DNA from: Oceanospirillum sediminis
GTDB lineage: Bacteria; Pseudomonadota; Gammaproteobacteria; Pseudomonadales; Halomonadaceae
Assembly: GCF_014164585.1 (NCBI RefSeq)
Contig: NZ_JACJFM010000004.1
Span: forward strand, 109,522-173,521
Length of the DNA: 64,000 bases
Direction of reading: 5' to 3'
Each line of letters begins with the position of its first letter. Positions within the stretch are counted from its first letter, which is position 1. Under the pieces are notes generated by a model that did no database searches, was not told the DNA's origin, and saw only the letters and a program-made list of their open reading frames with translations. Positions 63,888 through 64,000 of this stretch are shown one piece after another. Position numbers and translations under genes: made by a program.

Positions 63888-64000
63888 ATACTTAACATCC
63901 GCCCTGATCTAATCCCTACCTCCCCCCCTCAGACCAAACGCAATGCCACTAGACTTCAAATTCCACGCATTATGATCACTTCAGTATTTCTGACAGGGAG

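Overview
The window looks like a chromosomal segment of a marine, flagellated gammaproteobacterium. The evidence is a LexA with E. coli-numbered catalytic residues, a DUF3450-TtpC-ExbB-ExbD-TonB2-TPR operon, a Zrg-type zinc uptake cluster, FolE2 with DUF1826, and a second EF-G of the fusA2 type. An Oceanospirillales-like host fits best, but this is inferred from gene content alone and the genus is not resolved.

Layout. (1) 1-7.9 kb is the end of a tailed prophage that continues off the left edge. It holds tail chaperone, tail tube, tail completion and fibre-like genes, a membrane/coiled-coil protein, two early genes and a LexA-like CI repressor. (2) 7.9-8.7 kb is a sliver of host DNA: a periplasmic repeat protein and the cut-off 3' end of an arsR-family gene. 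(3) 8721-23781 is a complete 15.0-kb integrated element flanked by a perfect 16-bp direct repeat. It carries a tyrosine integrase, a low-GC cargo block (toxin-antitoxin-like pair and two membrane proteins, one AbiC-like), a divergent repressor/Cox-like switch with paired operators, and a gpA-type HUH replication initiator. It also carries an A32/Zot-like packaging ATPase, a candidate double-jelly-roll capsid protein, a string of very small single-membrane-span proteins, a repeat-rich membrane protein, a beta-solenoid spike candidate, a lectin-like receptor-binding candidate, a DUF4376 protein and a membrane-anchored lytic transglycosylase. No tail, portal or large terminase gene is present. 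I read it as a provirus of the corticovirus (PM2)-like, internal-membrane, double-jelly-roll type, and it is the most interesting object in the window. Its boundaries are confirmed because joining the two flanks restores a full-length ArsR C-terminus. (4) 23.7-34.5 kb is host: the truncated arsR with its divergent NIPSNAP/monooxygenase pair, an LRAT-like protein, DUF1232, an orphan response regulator, PhzF, a Zur-box-controlled DUF1826-folE2 unit and lexA with SOS boxes. (5) 35-46 kb holds a chemoreceptor, a PepSY membrane protein, the TonB2-type energy transduction operon behind two Fur boxes, and an OmpR-type two-component pair. (6) 46-54 kb holds nth, the Zrg-like zinc operon behind a second Zur box, DUF924, DUF3095, and a TetR/HPP pair with two identical operators. 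(7) 54-64 kb holds a GGDEF cyclase, a porin, two unrecognised proteins, a flagellin with a distant sigma-28 promoter, a MOSC protein and fusA2.

How the parts connect. Metal homeostasis recurs: two Zur sites share the same 6-5-6 register, one before DUF1826-folE2 (zinc-sparing folate synthesis) and one before zrgA (zinc import). Two Fur sites precede the TonB2 operon. The provirus removes 40 residues from the C-terminus of an ArsR regulator, which may alter control of the adjacent oxidative-stress-like gene pair. Two proviruses lie within about 1 kb of each other. Both have repressor switches, and the left one is clearly RecA/SOS-responsive by its sequence.
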